The translations under genes were made by a program, and so were the position numbers. From Candidatus Proteinoplasmatales archaeon SG8-5 (GTDB lineage Archaea > Thermoplasmatota > Thermoplasmata > SG8-5): 23,845 nt of DNA. Shown piece by piece: positions 14,942-23,257 of this stretch. Within the stretch, counting starts at the first letter, position 1. Every line of letters starts with the position of its first letter. Where the stretch lies: positions 1 to 23,845 of the forward strand of contig LSSH01000018.1 in NCBI GenBank assembly GCA_001595885.1, written 5' to 3'. Below the pieces are notes generated by a model, which saw nothing but the letters and a program-made list of their open reading frames with translations, did no database searches and had not been told where the DNA came from.

Positions 14942-17900
14942 TTGAGAAGGAGTGTCGTGGCGGTAGTGGGCCTTTTGATGTTGATAAGCGGTTTCTCGTT
15001 GTTCGGAACAGGTTCCCCGCCAATCCAGGAAAGCGGGCCAGCCACAGCCGTCTTTACTTCTGTGTATAATCTTCCTGCGGACCCATTCGGCCACGAGTGG
15101 GACACCGGCGACGGCCAGCAGAACTACACAGAGGGCTGGGGGGGAGACGTCATCACGGTCTGGGCGGACGTGGACCTCGACCCCACGACGAACCTCTACA
15201 TCAAGTACGATTACTGCAACCACATGGCCTGTTACGACGGCGAACCGGGGGGGCAGGACGACTTTGATTTCCGCAACGCGTCCTTCGTGCTCGGCTGGCA
15301 GATGAACCATGTGGGCGGGACATTATACAACTACACTCTCCTCGGAGACTGGATGCTCGGATATCCGACTTATCCGGCTTCAACATACAGCGGTATACAC
15401 ATTGGTTACACTGTGTACGCCAAGAACGCCACAGACGGTAGCGTGGTCGTCGGCGAGCTGTACCACGACATGTATCCCTACTGGCCTGCAAGTTCGATCA
15501 ATGTAACATCGAGCGCATCGAAGACCGTTCTGAGCCCGGGAGAGAACTTCTGGGTGAACGGTTCATCAAATTACTGGCATCGCCTGAACTGGGACGGGAA
15601 TCCACCGGCCAGGGATTGCCCCTTGACTGTCTCGGTCAACCCTACCTATAACGGGACCACCGACGCCTACGGCAACTTCTCGATGATGATCCCGGCGCCG
15701 ATGACGCCGGGATTCTACGATGTGAACACCACCGTTACAAATTCGACCCCGAACCGGAATGCACCCTGTATATCCACCGGGATTCCCATTGAGGTCCAGG
15801 GAGGGGCTCCAGGCTTGAGCATCAATGACGTCCATACGACCCCGAAACACCCCTTCGGGCACGATTGGAACACCCTGCAGGGCGGGGACGAGATTACACT
15901 ATACGCAGACGTTAGTAGCAGCGTGGGAATAATGTTCGTGAACATATCGTACGGCTACGCAAACCGGTGGATGTGTTACTGGGGCGAGCCAGGACCGCCC
16001 ATCATGGAAGGTTACCCCATGACCCCGGAGAACGGAACCCTGTATTCATACCAAATGGCGGGTGATTGGGCCGCGGGTCTGACAACATATGAAGCCTCGT
16101 ACTCGACCTTCTCATACGTCATGTACAATCTCTGGGTCGTCGAGACCAACGGCAATAAAACGAGGTACCCGGCAGCCTCCGACTTCTACATCTACCCGGC
16201 CTGGCCGCCAACGCAGATCAACGCGACCAGCCAGGCATCGAAAACAATACTGAGCCCGGGCGAGACCTTCTGGGTGAACGGAACCTCGAACTACTGGAAC
16301 AGCACGTCCTATCCGGGCAATTACTCCGAACTCATACCGGTCGCGAACAGCGATGTGACGATCTCCATCAACCCGGAATACAACGGAACGACAGATGAGA
16401 ACGGTGATTATTCGGTCGAGGTTACGGCCCCGATGATACCCGGCAACTACACCGTAAACACGACCGTCAGCAATTCCACGCCCAACAGGAATGTGACGTG
16501 TGTCAGCAACGAGATCAATATTGCGGTGGTTTCTCCTTATACCCCTCATGCTCCAATCAGGATCAACTCGAATGCTGATTTCGATGCAGCCCATGGTGTT
16601 GTGAACTGGGCAACGGGGAACGGAACTCAAGGAAATCCGTGGATCATCGAGGGGTGGGACATTAACGGTACTGGATATGGATATTGCCTTTATATTGGAA
16701 ACACAACCGAACATTTCGAGATTAAGTATTGTAACCTTCATTGGCCGACCGGTTTTTTCTATGTGCAATATTATGATAATGCAAACATCTATCTCCACAA
16801 TGTTAAAAACGGATTGATACGAAACAATAGCTGTTGGGCTGGTAAAACATTTTGGAGTCATGGTATTTATTCAGAATCATCAGATCTAGTGATTGTTAAT
16901 AACAACATATTAGAGTACAATCGTCACGGTTTGTACTTGATATTTTCTGATAATCATACAATAGATGATAATACTATTAGATTTAACGACAATATTGGTA
17001 TAATTCTTGACCACTCATGTAATAATTTGGTACATAATAATCTGGTTTCTGAAAATAAGGATTCATTTGAATATGGAACTGGCCTTGGAATTATGGATTG
17101 GGCTAATAACAATACCATTTCAAATAATACCATTACCAATAACGGCTTATCAATGGATGATTTGGGATACGGGATTTACTGCGGTGGTTTCTCATGTTGG
17201 GACAATTCAATCATTAACAACACGATAGCTAATCACGATTTTGGCATTCAACTGTATGAATGGAATAACACATTGATATATCACAATAATTTCACGAATA
17301 ACGAAGTTCAAGCATTTGATAACGGCTTCAATTTCTGGGACAATGGTTATCCCTCGGGTGGCAACTATTGGTCAGACTATAATGGTACAGATAACTTCTC
17401 CGGGCCCGGACAAAATCAAACTGGAAGTGACGGGATTGGCGACACGCCATACACAAACATCCAGGGCGGCTCGGGAGCACAGGACAACTACCCGTTAATG
17501 GAACCATGGGGTATCCCAGGGAGCTCACCCTTTGAGTTGTCATTATCATTGGGCTGGAATCTGATATCTCTTCCATTGGTTCAATCCAATGAATCTATCA
17601 TGGCCGTTCTTCAAAGTATATCTGGGAATTGGGATTATATACAAGCCTACAATCCTTTATCAACCGACCCCTGGAAATCATACAGTATTCACAGACCGGC
17701 ATCAATGAACGAACTTCAATATCTCGACCACACCATGGGATTCTGGATAAATATCACAAGTGCAAATGTAAGTCTGACCGTTCAAGGTTCGGTCCCGAAT
17801 TCAACCAGCATAAACCTATATGCTGGCTGGAACCTCGTTGGCTACCCAACTCTTGTCTCTGATACTGTGGCCAACGCCCTCTGGGGAACAGGTGCGGACA

Positions 17901-18028
17901 TTGTCATGGTCTGTGATACTTCAGAACCCTACAATATCAGAGAGATTGGACCGAATTATTTAATGAAACCCGGAGAAGGCTACTGGGTCCACGTGCCATT
18001 CGACACAGTATGGGTAGTTGATTGGTAA
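14942..18028 (+). CDS. Secreted beta-helix surface protein (NosD-like) with duplicated N-terminal modules
   Basis: A 1028-residue exported protein starting at TTG 14942 with a signal sequence (RRSVVAVVGLLMLISGFSLF). Residues about 38-285 and 289-530 are two copies of one unit: a beta module beginning with PADPFGHEWDTG or PKHPFGHDWNTL, then an Ig-like module beginning SSASKTVLSPGENFWVNG or SQASKTILSPGETFWVNG. From about 538 (PIRINSNADFDAAHGVVNWA) to about 850 there is a NosD-type right-handed beta-helix, and from about 865 the same terminal domain as in the upstream protein (LGWNLISLPL to PFDTVWVVDW). The N-terminal half is visibly GC-rich, while the beta-helix DNA is AT-rich and homologous to the neighbouring gene, indicating a mosaic origin. 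Many N-x-S/T sequons are present. It is probably a cell-surface or matrix protein; ligand unknown. Confidence 0.85.
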   Translation: MRRSVVAVVGLLMLISGFSLFGTGSPPIQESGPATAVFTSVYNLPADPFGHEWDTGDGQQNYTEGWGGDVITVWADVDLDPTTNLYIKYDYCNHMACYDGEPGGQDDFDFRNASFVLGWQMNHVGGTLYNYTLLGDWMLGYPTYPASTYSGIHIGYTVYAKNATDGSVVVGELYHDMYPYWPASSINVTSSASKTVLSPGENFWVNGSSNYWHRLNWDGNPPARDCPLTVSVNPTYNGTTDAYGNFSMMIPAPMTPGFYDVNTTVTNSTPNRNAPCISTGIPIEVQGGAPGLSINDVHTTPKHPFGHDWNTLQGGDEITLYADVSSSVGIMFVNISYGYANRWMCYWGEPGPPIMEGYPMTPENGTLYSYQMAGDWAAGLTTYEASYSTFSYVMYNLWVVETNGNKTRYPAASDFYIYPAWPPTQINATSQASKTILSPGETFWVNGTSNYWNSTSYPGNYSELIPVANSDVTISINPEYNGTTDENGDYSVEVTAPMIPGNYTVNTTVSNSTPNRNVTCVSNEINIAVVSPYTPHAPIRINSNADFDAAHGVVNWATGNGTQGNPWIIEGWDINGTGYGYCLYIGNTTEHFEIKYCNLHWPTGFFYVQYYDNANIYLHNVKNGLIRNNSCWAGKTFWSHGIYSESSDLVIVNNNILEYNRHGLYLIFSDNHTIDDNTIRFNDNIGIILDHSCNNLVHNNLVSENKDSFEYGTGLGIMDWANNNTISNNTITNNGLSMDDLGYGIYCGGFSCWDNSIINNTIANHDFGIQLYEWNNTLIYHNNFTNNEVQAFDNGFNFWDNGYPSGGNYWSDYNGTDNFSGPGQNQTGSDGIGDTPYTNIQGGSGAQDNYPLMEPWGIPGSSPFELSLSLGWNLISLPLVQSNESIMAVLQSISGNWDYIQAYNPLSTDPWKSYSIHRPASMNELQYLDHTMGFWINITSANVSLTVQGSVPNSTSINLYAGWNLVGYPTLVSDTVANALWGTGADIVMVCDTSEPYNIREIGPNYLMKPGEGYWVHVPFDTVWVVDW

Positions 18029-18048
18029 GAATCTGTTTGCTGAATGAG

Positions 18049-18070
18049 GAAAGGCGGGTCTTTACCTTTC
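18049..18070 (+). terminator. Weak hairpin after the second beta-helix gene
   Basis: GAAAGG (18049-18054) can pair with CCTTTC (18065-18070) across a 10-nt loop, followed by TCCTT. It is a modest stem without a long T-run, so terminator function is tentative. Confidence 0.25.
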
Positions 18071-18094
18071 TCCTTAAGATATTATCAATGGCCA

Positions 18095-18169
18095 TCAGGC
18101 CATCTTCCACTTGACGCCGTCGGTGGAGTGGACCGTTTCCCTGACGATGTCACTCCTTACAGATGGCAG
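18095..18169 (-). pseudogene. In-frame second copy of the cysS C-terminal tail
   Basis: Directly after the cysS TAG stop (18170-18172), the same frame continues for 24 sense codons to a TGA at 18095-18097. The last ten read STDGVKWKMA, against TSDGVKWKIV at the end of CysS itself. Over the six DGVKWK codons the two copies match at 15 of 18 bases and differ only at synonymous third positions, so the extra copy has coding character. The 14 codons between do not resemble the known gene end. It is best read as a remnant of another cysS 3' end or a partial tandem duplication. Confidence 0.5.
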
Positions 18170-19570
18170 CTATACTATCTTCCATTTAACGCCATCTGAC
18201 GTGTCCTCGAGAATCACGCCCATGGCCTTCAGCTTGTCGCGTATCTCGTCAGCCTTGGCGAAGTCCTTGGCCGCCCTGGCCATCTGCCTCTCCTCGATTA
18301 AGGCCTCGACAGTGGCTGCCAGGGATTCGTCGACCTCCGTTTTTTCGAACTTGAAGATGGATAGGGCATCGTCCCATTCCCTGAAGGCCTCTAGGATCGA
18401 TTCGATGCTCTTTTTACTCGGCTGCTGGCCTTCCAGGTAGCGGTTGACCTCCCGCGCGAAGTCGAATATGTGGGCGATGGCGTCGCGGGAGTTGAAGTCC
18501 TCGTCCATGGCCGCGTCGAATCCCTTTCTTGCCTCGAGGACCTTGGCCCCGAATCCGTCTTCGATGTCGGAGGCGGTTCCGGTTGCGTGCAACGTATTAT
18601 CCAAAGAGTTCTGCAAACGACCGAGGGCCTGACCGGCCTCGGTCACTGCCTGGCGGTTGAAATCGATGGGCTTCTTGTAGTGGGTGTTGAGCAGGAAGAA
18701 TCGGACGGTGAGGGGGTCGTATTCGGCCAGGACCTCCTTTATGGTGAAGAAGTTACCCAGCGATTTGCTCATCTTCTCGTCGCCCACGTTCATCAGGCCG
18801 CCGTGCAGCCAGTACTTGACGAAAGGCTTGCCGGTGAGCGCTTCCGACTGCATTATCTCGTTCTCGTGATGGGGGAATATGAGCTCCGTGCCGCCGCCGT
18901 GGACGTCGAACGATTCGCCGAGGTATTTCATCGACATGACAGAACACTCGATGTGCCAGCCCGGCCTGCCCTCGCTCCACGGTGAGTCCCAGAAGGGCTC
19001 GTCGGGCTTCTTGGCCTTCCACAGGACGAAGTCGAGGGGATTGCGCTTCCTCTCGTCGACGTCAATTCGGGCTCCGGCCTTCATGTCGCCCCTCTTCATG
19101 TGTGATAGTTTTCCGAACTCCGTCACCTTGTCCACGTCGAAGTAGACCTCGCCATCGGCCTCATAAGCGGAACCCCTGTCGATGAGCGTCTGGATGGCCT
19201 CGATTATCTCCTTCATGTGATGGCTTGCGACAGGGTAGATGTCCGCAGGTCTCACTCCCAGCCTTCCCATGTCCTTGTGGTACTCGCCTATGTACTTCTC
19301 GGTGAGCTGCTCTAGCGGTATCCCCAGCTCGATGGTGCGCTCGATGCAGTGGTCCTCGATGTCGGTGAAGTTGACAACGTAGGTCACATCGTAGCCCTTG
19401 CGTTCGATGTGCCTGCGGATCACGTCGAACGTGACCGCGGCCTTGGCGTGGCCCATGTGGCTGTCGTCGTAGGTGTTGATGCCGCAGACGTACATGCCAA
19501 CCTTGTTGCCACTGAGCGGAACGAATTCCTCCAGCTGTCCCGTCATCGTGTTCTGGACCCTCAAAACCAT
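18170..19570 (-). CDS. cysS: Cysteinyl-tRNA synthetase
   Basis: Class I aminoacyl-tRNA synthetase of 466 residues that charges tRNA-Cys. The N-terminus has MYVCGINTYDDSHMGHA. C29 is the first zinc ligand, and HMGH (38-41) is the HIGH signature with Met in place of Ile. The other zinc ligands lie in GWHIECSVM and FPHHENE. The ATP-binding loop is KMSKS (266-270) in GDEKMSKSLGNFF. A C-terminal helical region with AAKDFAKADEIRDKLKAMGV and the terminal DTSDGVKWK closes the protein at the family's usual length. ATG 19570 lies about 10 nt after the start predicted by a TATA box at 19602-19609. It is convergent with the beta-helix gene. An in-frame extension after its TAG stop repeats its tail. Confidence 0.97.
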   Translation of the reverse strand: MVLRVQNTMTGQLEEFVPLSGNKVGMYVCGINTYDDSHMGHAKAAVTFDVIRRHIERKGYDVTYVVNFTDIEDHCIERTIELGIPLEQLTEKYIGEYHKDMGRLGVRPADIYPVASHHMKEIIEAIQTLIDRGSAYEADGEVYFDVDKVTEFGKLSHMKRGDMKAGARIDVDERKRNPLDFVLWKAKKPDEPFWDSPWSEGRPGWHIECSVMSMKYLGESFDVHGGGTELIFPHHENEIMQSEALTGKPFVKYWLHGGLMNVGDEKMSKSLGNFFTIKEVLAEYDPLTVRFFLLNTHYKKPIDFNRQAVTEAGQALGRLQNSLDNTLHATGTASDIEDGFGAKVLEARKGFDAAMDEDFNSRDAIAHIFDFAREVNRYLEGQQPSKKSIESILEAFREWDDALSIFKFEKTEVDESLAATVEALIEERQMARAAKDFAKADEIRDKLKAMGVILEDTSDGVKWKIV

Positions 19571-19601
19571 CTAACCAGCTATTCGGACAAAGGAGGGGTT
19601 G

Positions 19602-19609
19602 AATATAAA
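19602..19609 (-). promoter_or_regulatory. cysS TATA box
   Basis: TTTATATT on the minus strand, about 36 nt before ATG 19570, predicts a leader of roughly 10 nt. Confidence 0.5.
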
Positions 19610-19638
19610 AATTGCTCTGACGGCCCTTCTTCGTAAGG

Positions 19639-19645
19639 TTTATAT
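19639..19645 (+). promoter_or_regulatory. TATA box of the small tail-rich membrane protein gene
   Basis: TTTATAT is centred about 45 nt before ATG 19687, giving a leader of about 19 nt that includes GGGGTTG at 19675-19681 as ribosome-binding site. Confidence 0.5.
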
Positions 19646-19686
19646 CTTAACAAAGGCTTTTACCCACACCAATTGGGGTTGAAAAT

Positions 19687-19929
19687 ATGGCTGAAATCAC
19701 AGAGGAGACTCTATTACTATTGGCAATCGTCACACTGATTATTATTGGGGTGTTCAGCGCAATACTCAACTACTGGATGTGGAGCCACTGGAAGAGGACG
19801 ATGGGAATCACGAAGCAGATCGAGGACGATGAGATATTGGAACCGGTATCGATGGAAGAACCCGCGCCGGAACCATCTCCTCCGCCTGAACCCGCTCCGG
19901 AACCGGAAGAACCACGGTCAGAATTCTAG
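19687..19929 (+). CDS. Small single-helix membrane protein with Pro/Glu-rich tail
   Basis: The 80-residue product has one hydrophobic helix (about 9-29, LLLLAIVTLIIIGVFSAIL), a basic/aromatic flank (WMWSHWKRT) and a cytoplasmic-type tail rich in Glu and Pro with repeated PAPEP/PPPEP units. I do not recognise a family. It has its own promoter and a good ribosome-binding site, and is divergent from cysS. Its TAG stop lies 5 nt from the end of the convergent DUF3303-like gene. The positive flank after the helix suggests an N-out, C-in orientation. A scaffold or accessory role is possible but not shown. Confidence 0.7.
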   Translation: MAEITEETLLLLAIVTLIIIGVFSAILNYWMWSHWKRTMGITKQIEDDEILEPVSMEEPAPEPSPPPEPAPEPEEPRSEF

Positions 19930-19934
19930 TGGGA

Positions 19935-20189
19935 TCACTTGGTCCACTTGAACTCGTCGATAGACAATGCCATCTGCGTCTTGCAGTTCACGTAGGAAGA
20001 GAGATGGCATACGAAGTCCACGGCGGTGTGCTCGTTCTCTGTCTCGAAAATCAATATCGCATCCGGTTCGCCGAAGAGGCCGATGAACTCCCTTATCTTA
20101 ATACCCTTAGGCACCTTAAGTCGCTTGAGAGCCCTTACGGTTTCCTCGAACTTCCCTTCCGGAGAGTTGACAATTGTCACGAAAAGCAT
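19935..20189 (-). CDS. Small alpha-beta barrel protein, DUF3303-like
   Basis: The 84-residue product begins MLFVTIVNSPEGKFEETVRA, followed by KVPKGIKIREFIGLFGEPDA, ILIFETENEHTAVDFV and a final MALSIDEF strand. This beta-alpha-beta order resembles dimeric ferredoxin-like barrels of the DUF3303/GYD type. No catalytic residues are evident. The frame opens at a TTG (20207), but ATG 20189 is favoured by GGTGA just upstream and by a TATA box at 20223-20230. It is probably a small cytoplasmic protein; function unknown. Confidence 0.7.
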   Translation of the reverse strand: MLFVTIVNSPEGKFEETVRALKRLKVPKGIKIREFIGLFGEPDAILIFETENEHTAVDFVCHLSSYVNCKTQMALSIDEFKWTK

Positions 20190-20222
20190 TACCTCACCAG
20201 ATGACAAATAGGAACAGGGGGT

Positions 20223-20230
20223 ATATTAAA
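20223..20230 (-). promoter_or_regulatory. TATA box of the DUF3303-like gene
   Basis: TTTAATAT on the minus strand lies about 37 nt before ATG 20189, predicting a leader of about 11 nt that carries GGTGA. Confidence 0.45.
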
Positions 20231-20287
20231 TTGTTCATTGTTGGAAGACAGGTTGGACACCGTTATTAGTAGGATGGTCATTGCTAT

Positions 20288-20303
20288 ATCAATAACTATT
20301 GAT
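20288..20303. repeat. 16-bp palindrome between the SCP2 and DUF3303-like genes
   Basis: ATCAATA (20288-20294) and TATTGAT (20297-20303) are perfect inverted repeats separated by 2 nt. It lies about 60 bp upstream of the DUF3303-like gene's TATA box and 18 bp after the SCP2 gene. The loop is too short for an ordinary terminator, so a protein-binding site is more plausible. Confidence 0.35.
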
Positions 20304-20320
20304 CAGATATTCAACCAGAA

Positions 20321-20662
20321 TCAACCAAGGAACTTGCGGACCCTCAGCAGGTCATCGATGCTGGCCTTGACGACCAGTCGCTTGGTCGCCCAGGCCTTCA
20401 TGGGCTTCAACTCGCCCTTGAACAGGAGGATGAAATCCTCTTCAGTGGCAGTGACCTTCACGTCGGGCTCGTCAATGGCTCCCCTTTTGAAGTCCTTTAT
20501 CTCGGGTCCGTCAAGGATGAAGCTGTAGCCATCCTTGTCGATGACGTTGATGAATAGAGTACGTTTGATGCCCACCAGTTCCTTCTTAATGGCCCCGTCC
20601 TCTTCGATCTTCGCCTTGAACTTCTCAATGGCCTCGTTCAACAATTGTTCGAGTTCATCCAT
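20321..20662 (-). CDS. SCP2 sterol-carrier-type lipid-binding protein
   Basis: The 113-residue product fits the SCP2 fold. It has an N-terminal helix (DELEQLLNEAIEKFKAKIEE), strands through TLFINVIDKDGYSFILDG, then DEPDVKVTATEEDFILLFKG, with KPMKAWATKRLVVKASIDD and the terminal LLRVRKFLG, in the order D-V-x-V-x-x-x-E-D-F then G-x-L-x-P-x-x-A expected for the family. SCP2 domains bind lipids or hydrophobic ligands in a tunnel. The start ATG at 20662 is preceded by GGAGATG. It lies 86 bp downstream of rnhB on the same strand, so co-transcription is possible. Ligand unknown. Confidence 0.85.
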   Translation of the reverse strand: MDELEQLLNEAIEKFKAKIEEDGAIKKELVGIKRTLFINVIDKDGYSFILDGPEIKDFKRGAIDEPDVKVTATEEDFILLFKGELKPMKAWATKRLVVKASIDDLLRVRKFLG

Positions 20663-20748
20663 GTTTCCATCTCCTTTGCTGGTACTTCGGTTTGTGATCT
20701 ATCGACAGGGGCAATGTCCCCCGGGCATCCACAGGTCCAACCATCTTC
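20663..20748. other. Short rnhB-SCP2 spacer
   Basis: It contains GGGG-CAATGT-CCCC (about 20708-20721), a short 4-bp stem, and the GGAGATG ribosome-binding site of the SCP2 gene next to its ATG. No convincing TATA box is seen, which fits read-through from rnhB. Confidence 0.3.
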
Positions 20749-21438
20749 TCACCCTTCCCCAAACTCGTCCAGGCTGGAAATACTCAGCTCGCTTATTATC
20801 CTATCCACGGTCTTCCAGGACCTTCTGGTGTGCGGCGGCATCTCGCCGTGCTCGGTGTACCATTGCTTAAGGAAGTCGATGGTCTTCTGGTCGGACGGGT
20901 AGCCGCTGCCTATGTCGGCGCCCAGCTCGGTCCGTATCTCATCGACCAACGCGTCCCTCTTGGTCTTGGCGATTATCGAGGCCGCGGAGACCACTGGATA
21001 CAGCGCATCCGCGCCGTGTTTGGAAATAATCCTAATCGTGTTCTTCAGTTCGCAGGTGATGAGGTTCTTGAACTCGTTCTCGTTGGTATCGGCCGCGTCG
21101 ACGTAGGCGACCTTTGCGCCCAGGCGCTCGATGACGGTCGCGAACATCTTACTCTCGATGACGTTCATGGTGAAGCGCTGGCGGAGCGTGTCTATGTCCT
21201 CGGCGCTGGCAATAACCATCTCATGCCTGGTCACCTCCCTGACCTCAATGGCCAGCTGCTCGCGGCGGGCAGGTGTCAGCTTCTTGGAGTCCTTTACACC
21301 GAGGTCGCGAAGCACCTTGTCGTCGTCGACCATCAGGCCGACCACAACCATCGGGCCGATCACGGGTCCTCGGCCCGCCTCGTCCACGCCGCATATGCCG
21401 CCTTCCCCTGAACCGTCAAAATCCTCGAGGGTCTGCAT
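20749..21438 (-). CDS. rnhB: Ribonuclease HII
   Basis: A 229-residue type 2 ribonuclease H that cleaves the RNA strand of RNA-DNA hybrids and embedded ribonucleotides. Catalytic residues are visible: D19-E20 in CGVDEAGRGPVIGPMV, D114 in YVDAADTNE, and D162 in SAASIIAKTKRD. GVKDSKKLTPARRE and GSGYPSDQKTIDFL are further family motifs, and PHTRRSWKTV is the usual C-terminal end. Length fits archaeal RNase HII. ATG 21438 lacks a clear ribosome-binding site. A weak AT-rich element near 21466 is placed for a leaderless start, although the 35-nt gap to the upstream transporter also allows co-transcription. Confidence 0.96.
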   Translation of the reverse strand: MQTLEDFDGSGEGGICGVDEAGRGPVIGPMVVVGLMVDDDKVLRDLGVKDSKKLTPARREQLAIEVREVTRHEMVIASAEDIDTLRQRFTMNVIESKMFATVIERLGAKVAYVDAADTNENEFKNLITCELKNTIRIISKHGADALYPVVSAASIIAKTKRDALVDEIRTELGADIGSGYPSDQKTIDFLKQWYTEHGEMPPHTRRSWKTVDRIISELSISSLDEFGEG

Positions 21439-21473
21439 TGGTACGGGAACGGATTACAGCTAAAAACACTTTC

Positions 21474-23135
21474 TCAGCTCAGGCCGATGAATATGCCGGT
21501 CAGTATGCCGGTCAATAGGACGAGCGTTATGGCGATGACCATGTGCTTGCGCATTACCCGGCTTTCAAGCGACCTTCCCGCGTCGATTGTCGCGACCGCA
21601 TTGTTGATCTTTGCAGGGGTCATGGCACTGGCTATGCCGCCGCCGGCGGCGTGGGCCCCGTACATTGTCATGAACTGGTCCTGGTTGAGGCCTATGTCGA
21701 CGCTGGCCCTGTGCTGTATCTTCATGAACATGACGTTGGAGGCCGTCTCCGAGCCGCCCACGACGGCGCCGAAAAGACCGAGGCTCGCAGAGATGAATAT
21801 GAATCCGATGCCGAATATGCCGGCGAGAGTTACGCCCACCACCACGTCCATGTTGTGGCTGTAGTAATGTGAACCCGGAAGCAGGTCGCCGTTTATGGAT
21901 ATGACCATGGCCGAGAAGAACATCACGTAGGCGATGGAGAAGTAGACGGAGTAGGCCACGAACGGTCCCCAGAGCGTTCGCGTCCATGTCTTGAAGGCGC
22001 GGTCCAGCTGCTCCCTGGTCGGCCTTAGCACTGGGAGCGATACGACCAGGGCGACGAGTATCCAGAAGTATATCTGATTGAAGATGTTGAGGTCGATATC
22101 TTGATTCGCGAAGACAACGAAGGTTTCCAACGAGCCCGGGATGTCGGCGAGGAAATCCCCCACCGCCGGGACACTGATGATTATGGCGAAAAGGATGAGG
22201 AACAGCCAGGGCGAGATTGCTCGGAGGAGCTTCCTCCTATCCAATGGCTCCCACTCCCTTTTATGAAGCCGCTGGTTCTTCGAATACCTGTGGTAAACGT
22301 ACAGGAACATCATGGCCAGCAATCCGGCCAGCACCCCCACGATGCGCACCGGGACTCCGATCATGACGAACGTCAAGGCGGAAAGGGATATCACCAGTCC
22401 CGAGATGAGCGCAGGGACGGCCCCCCTCCTCATCGCTGGTCGGCCGCCGATTATCCACAACATGGCAAATGCAAGCCCCACGGAGATCATCGGCAGGTAG
22501 ATGGCTATCTTGAATGCGAGCTCCTGGGCGGTGAAGGCGGCCGCGGGTCCGAGCATTCCCGCAGAGGCATCCGCCGGTATTGAAATAGGGATGGCCAGCA
22601 GTGCGAACGAGGTGAGCGGGTCATAGCCGAGAACAGCCACCGAAACGGCCGCGAACGGAGTGAAACCGATGGCCATCAGCAATGGCGGGAAAAGAGCGGG
22701 TGTCACCGCCCCGAGAGAGGTGACAAAGGAGCCGAAGCCCATTCCGATGAACAGAGCCTGCTCTTCCCTTGTATGGGCAACCCTCTTTATGGCATCTGCG
22801 ATGGTGGCCAGGGCACCGGATTCCTTCATCACGAATATCATCAGCATCGTGAAGATGACGGCCACCGATATGCCCAGCGCCTTGATGATCCCGAAGACCG
22901 TGGCCCCGACGGCGACCTCCAGGGACGTGTGGAAATAAGTGCAGGCTAGAAGCACGGCCACCAGTAATCCAACTATTGCCATCTTTGCCCCGGACTGCTT
23001 TAGATAAACTATCCCTACGAGGACAATGAGCAAAGGTGTCAGGGCCAATAGAAAACCGATCAATCTATCGCCTTGGGACGGAAATGGGAACTTTCGACTT
23101 AACCGTTGCGGTGAGGGTTGGTCGTGCTCCGGCAT
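21474..23135 (-). CDS. L-lactate permease (LctP) family transporter
   Basis: A 553-residue integral membrane protein with about 12-14 hydrophobic helices. LctP-family signatures are present: GSFVTSLGAVTPALFPPLLM followed by VSVAVLGYDPLTSFALL in the first half, and LGLFGAVVGGSETASNVMF with MYGAHAAGGGIASAMTPAKI in the second. The family takes up lactate, glycolate or similar 2-hydroxy acids with protons; the substrate here is not proven, and no lactate dehydrogenase is nearby. The N-terminal 20-odd residues before the first helix are polar. An AT-rich element at 23145-23151 would place transcription start inside the frame, so the true start could be a little downstream of ATG 23135. It is divergent from the fructose-bisphosphatase gene. 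Confidence 0.88.
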   Translation of the reverse strand: MPEHDQPSPQRLSRKFPFPSQGDRLIGFLLALTPLLIVLVGIVYLKQSGAKMAIVGLLVAVLLACTYFHTSLEVAVGATVFGIIKALGISVAVIFTMLMIFVMKESGALATIADAIKRVAHTREEQALFIGMGFGSFVTSLGAVTPALFPPLLMAIGFTPFAAVSVAVLGYDPLTSFALLAIPISIPADASAGMLGPAAAFTAQELAFKIAIYLPMISVGLAFAMLWIIGGRPAMRRGAVPALISGLVISLSALTFVMIGVPVRIVGVLAGLLAMMFLYVYHRYSKNQRLHKREWEPLDRRKLLRAISPWLFLILFAIIISVPAVGDFLADIPGSLETFVVFANQDIDLNIFNQIYFWILVALVVSLPVLRPTREQLDRAFKTWTRTLWGPFVAYSVYFSIAYVMFFSAMVISINGDLLPGSHYYSHNMDVVVGVTLAGIFGIGFIFISASLGLFGAVVGGSETASNVMFMKIQHRASVDIGLNQDQFMTMYGAHAAGGGIASAMTPAKINNAVATIDAGRSLESRVMRKHMVIAITLVLLTGILTGIFIGLS

Positions 23136-23215
23136 TCGGATCGTATTATTACAGATGGGTGTGGGTGATCATCAATACGGGGCACGCGCGCCCGTTAGAG
23201 TTCCGTGCCCATCCT

Positions 23216-23253
23216 TTTAATATATGATTTCCATCCAGAATTGACCGGAGGAG
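23216..23253 (+). promoter_or_regulatory. Promoter and strong ribosome-binding site of the fructose-bisphosphatase gene
   Basis: TTTAATAT (23216-23223) predicts a start near 23246. GGAGGAG (23247-23253) lies 4 nt before ATG 23258, the best Shine-Dalgarno match in the window. It gives a very short leader and fixes the start. Confidence 0.6.
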
Positions 23254-23257
23254 AAGC

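Noticed and set aside
18170..18172. TAG as a pyrrolysine codon extending CysS
   Set aside because: TAG also ends several other genes here (surface protein, DUF192, arsR, first GTPase, GT-C-like gene, small membrane protein), so it acts as an ordinary stop, and no pyl genes are in view. Readthrough by another route is not excluded.
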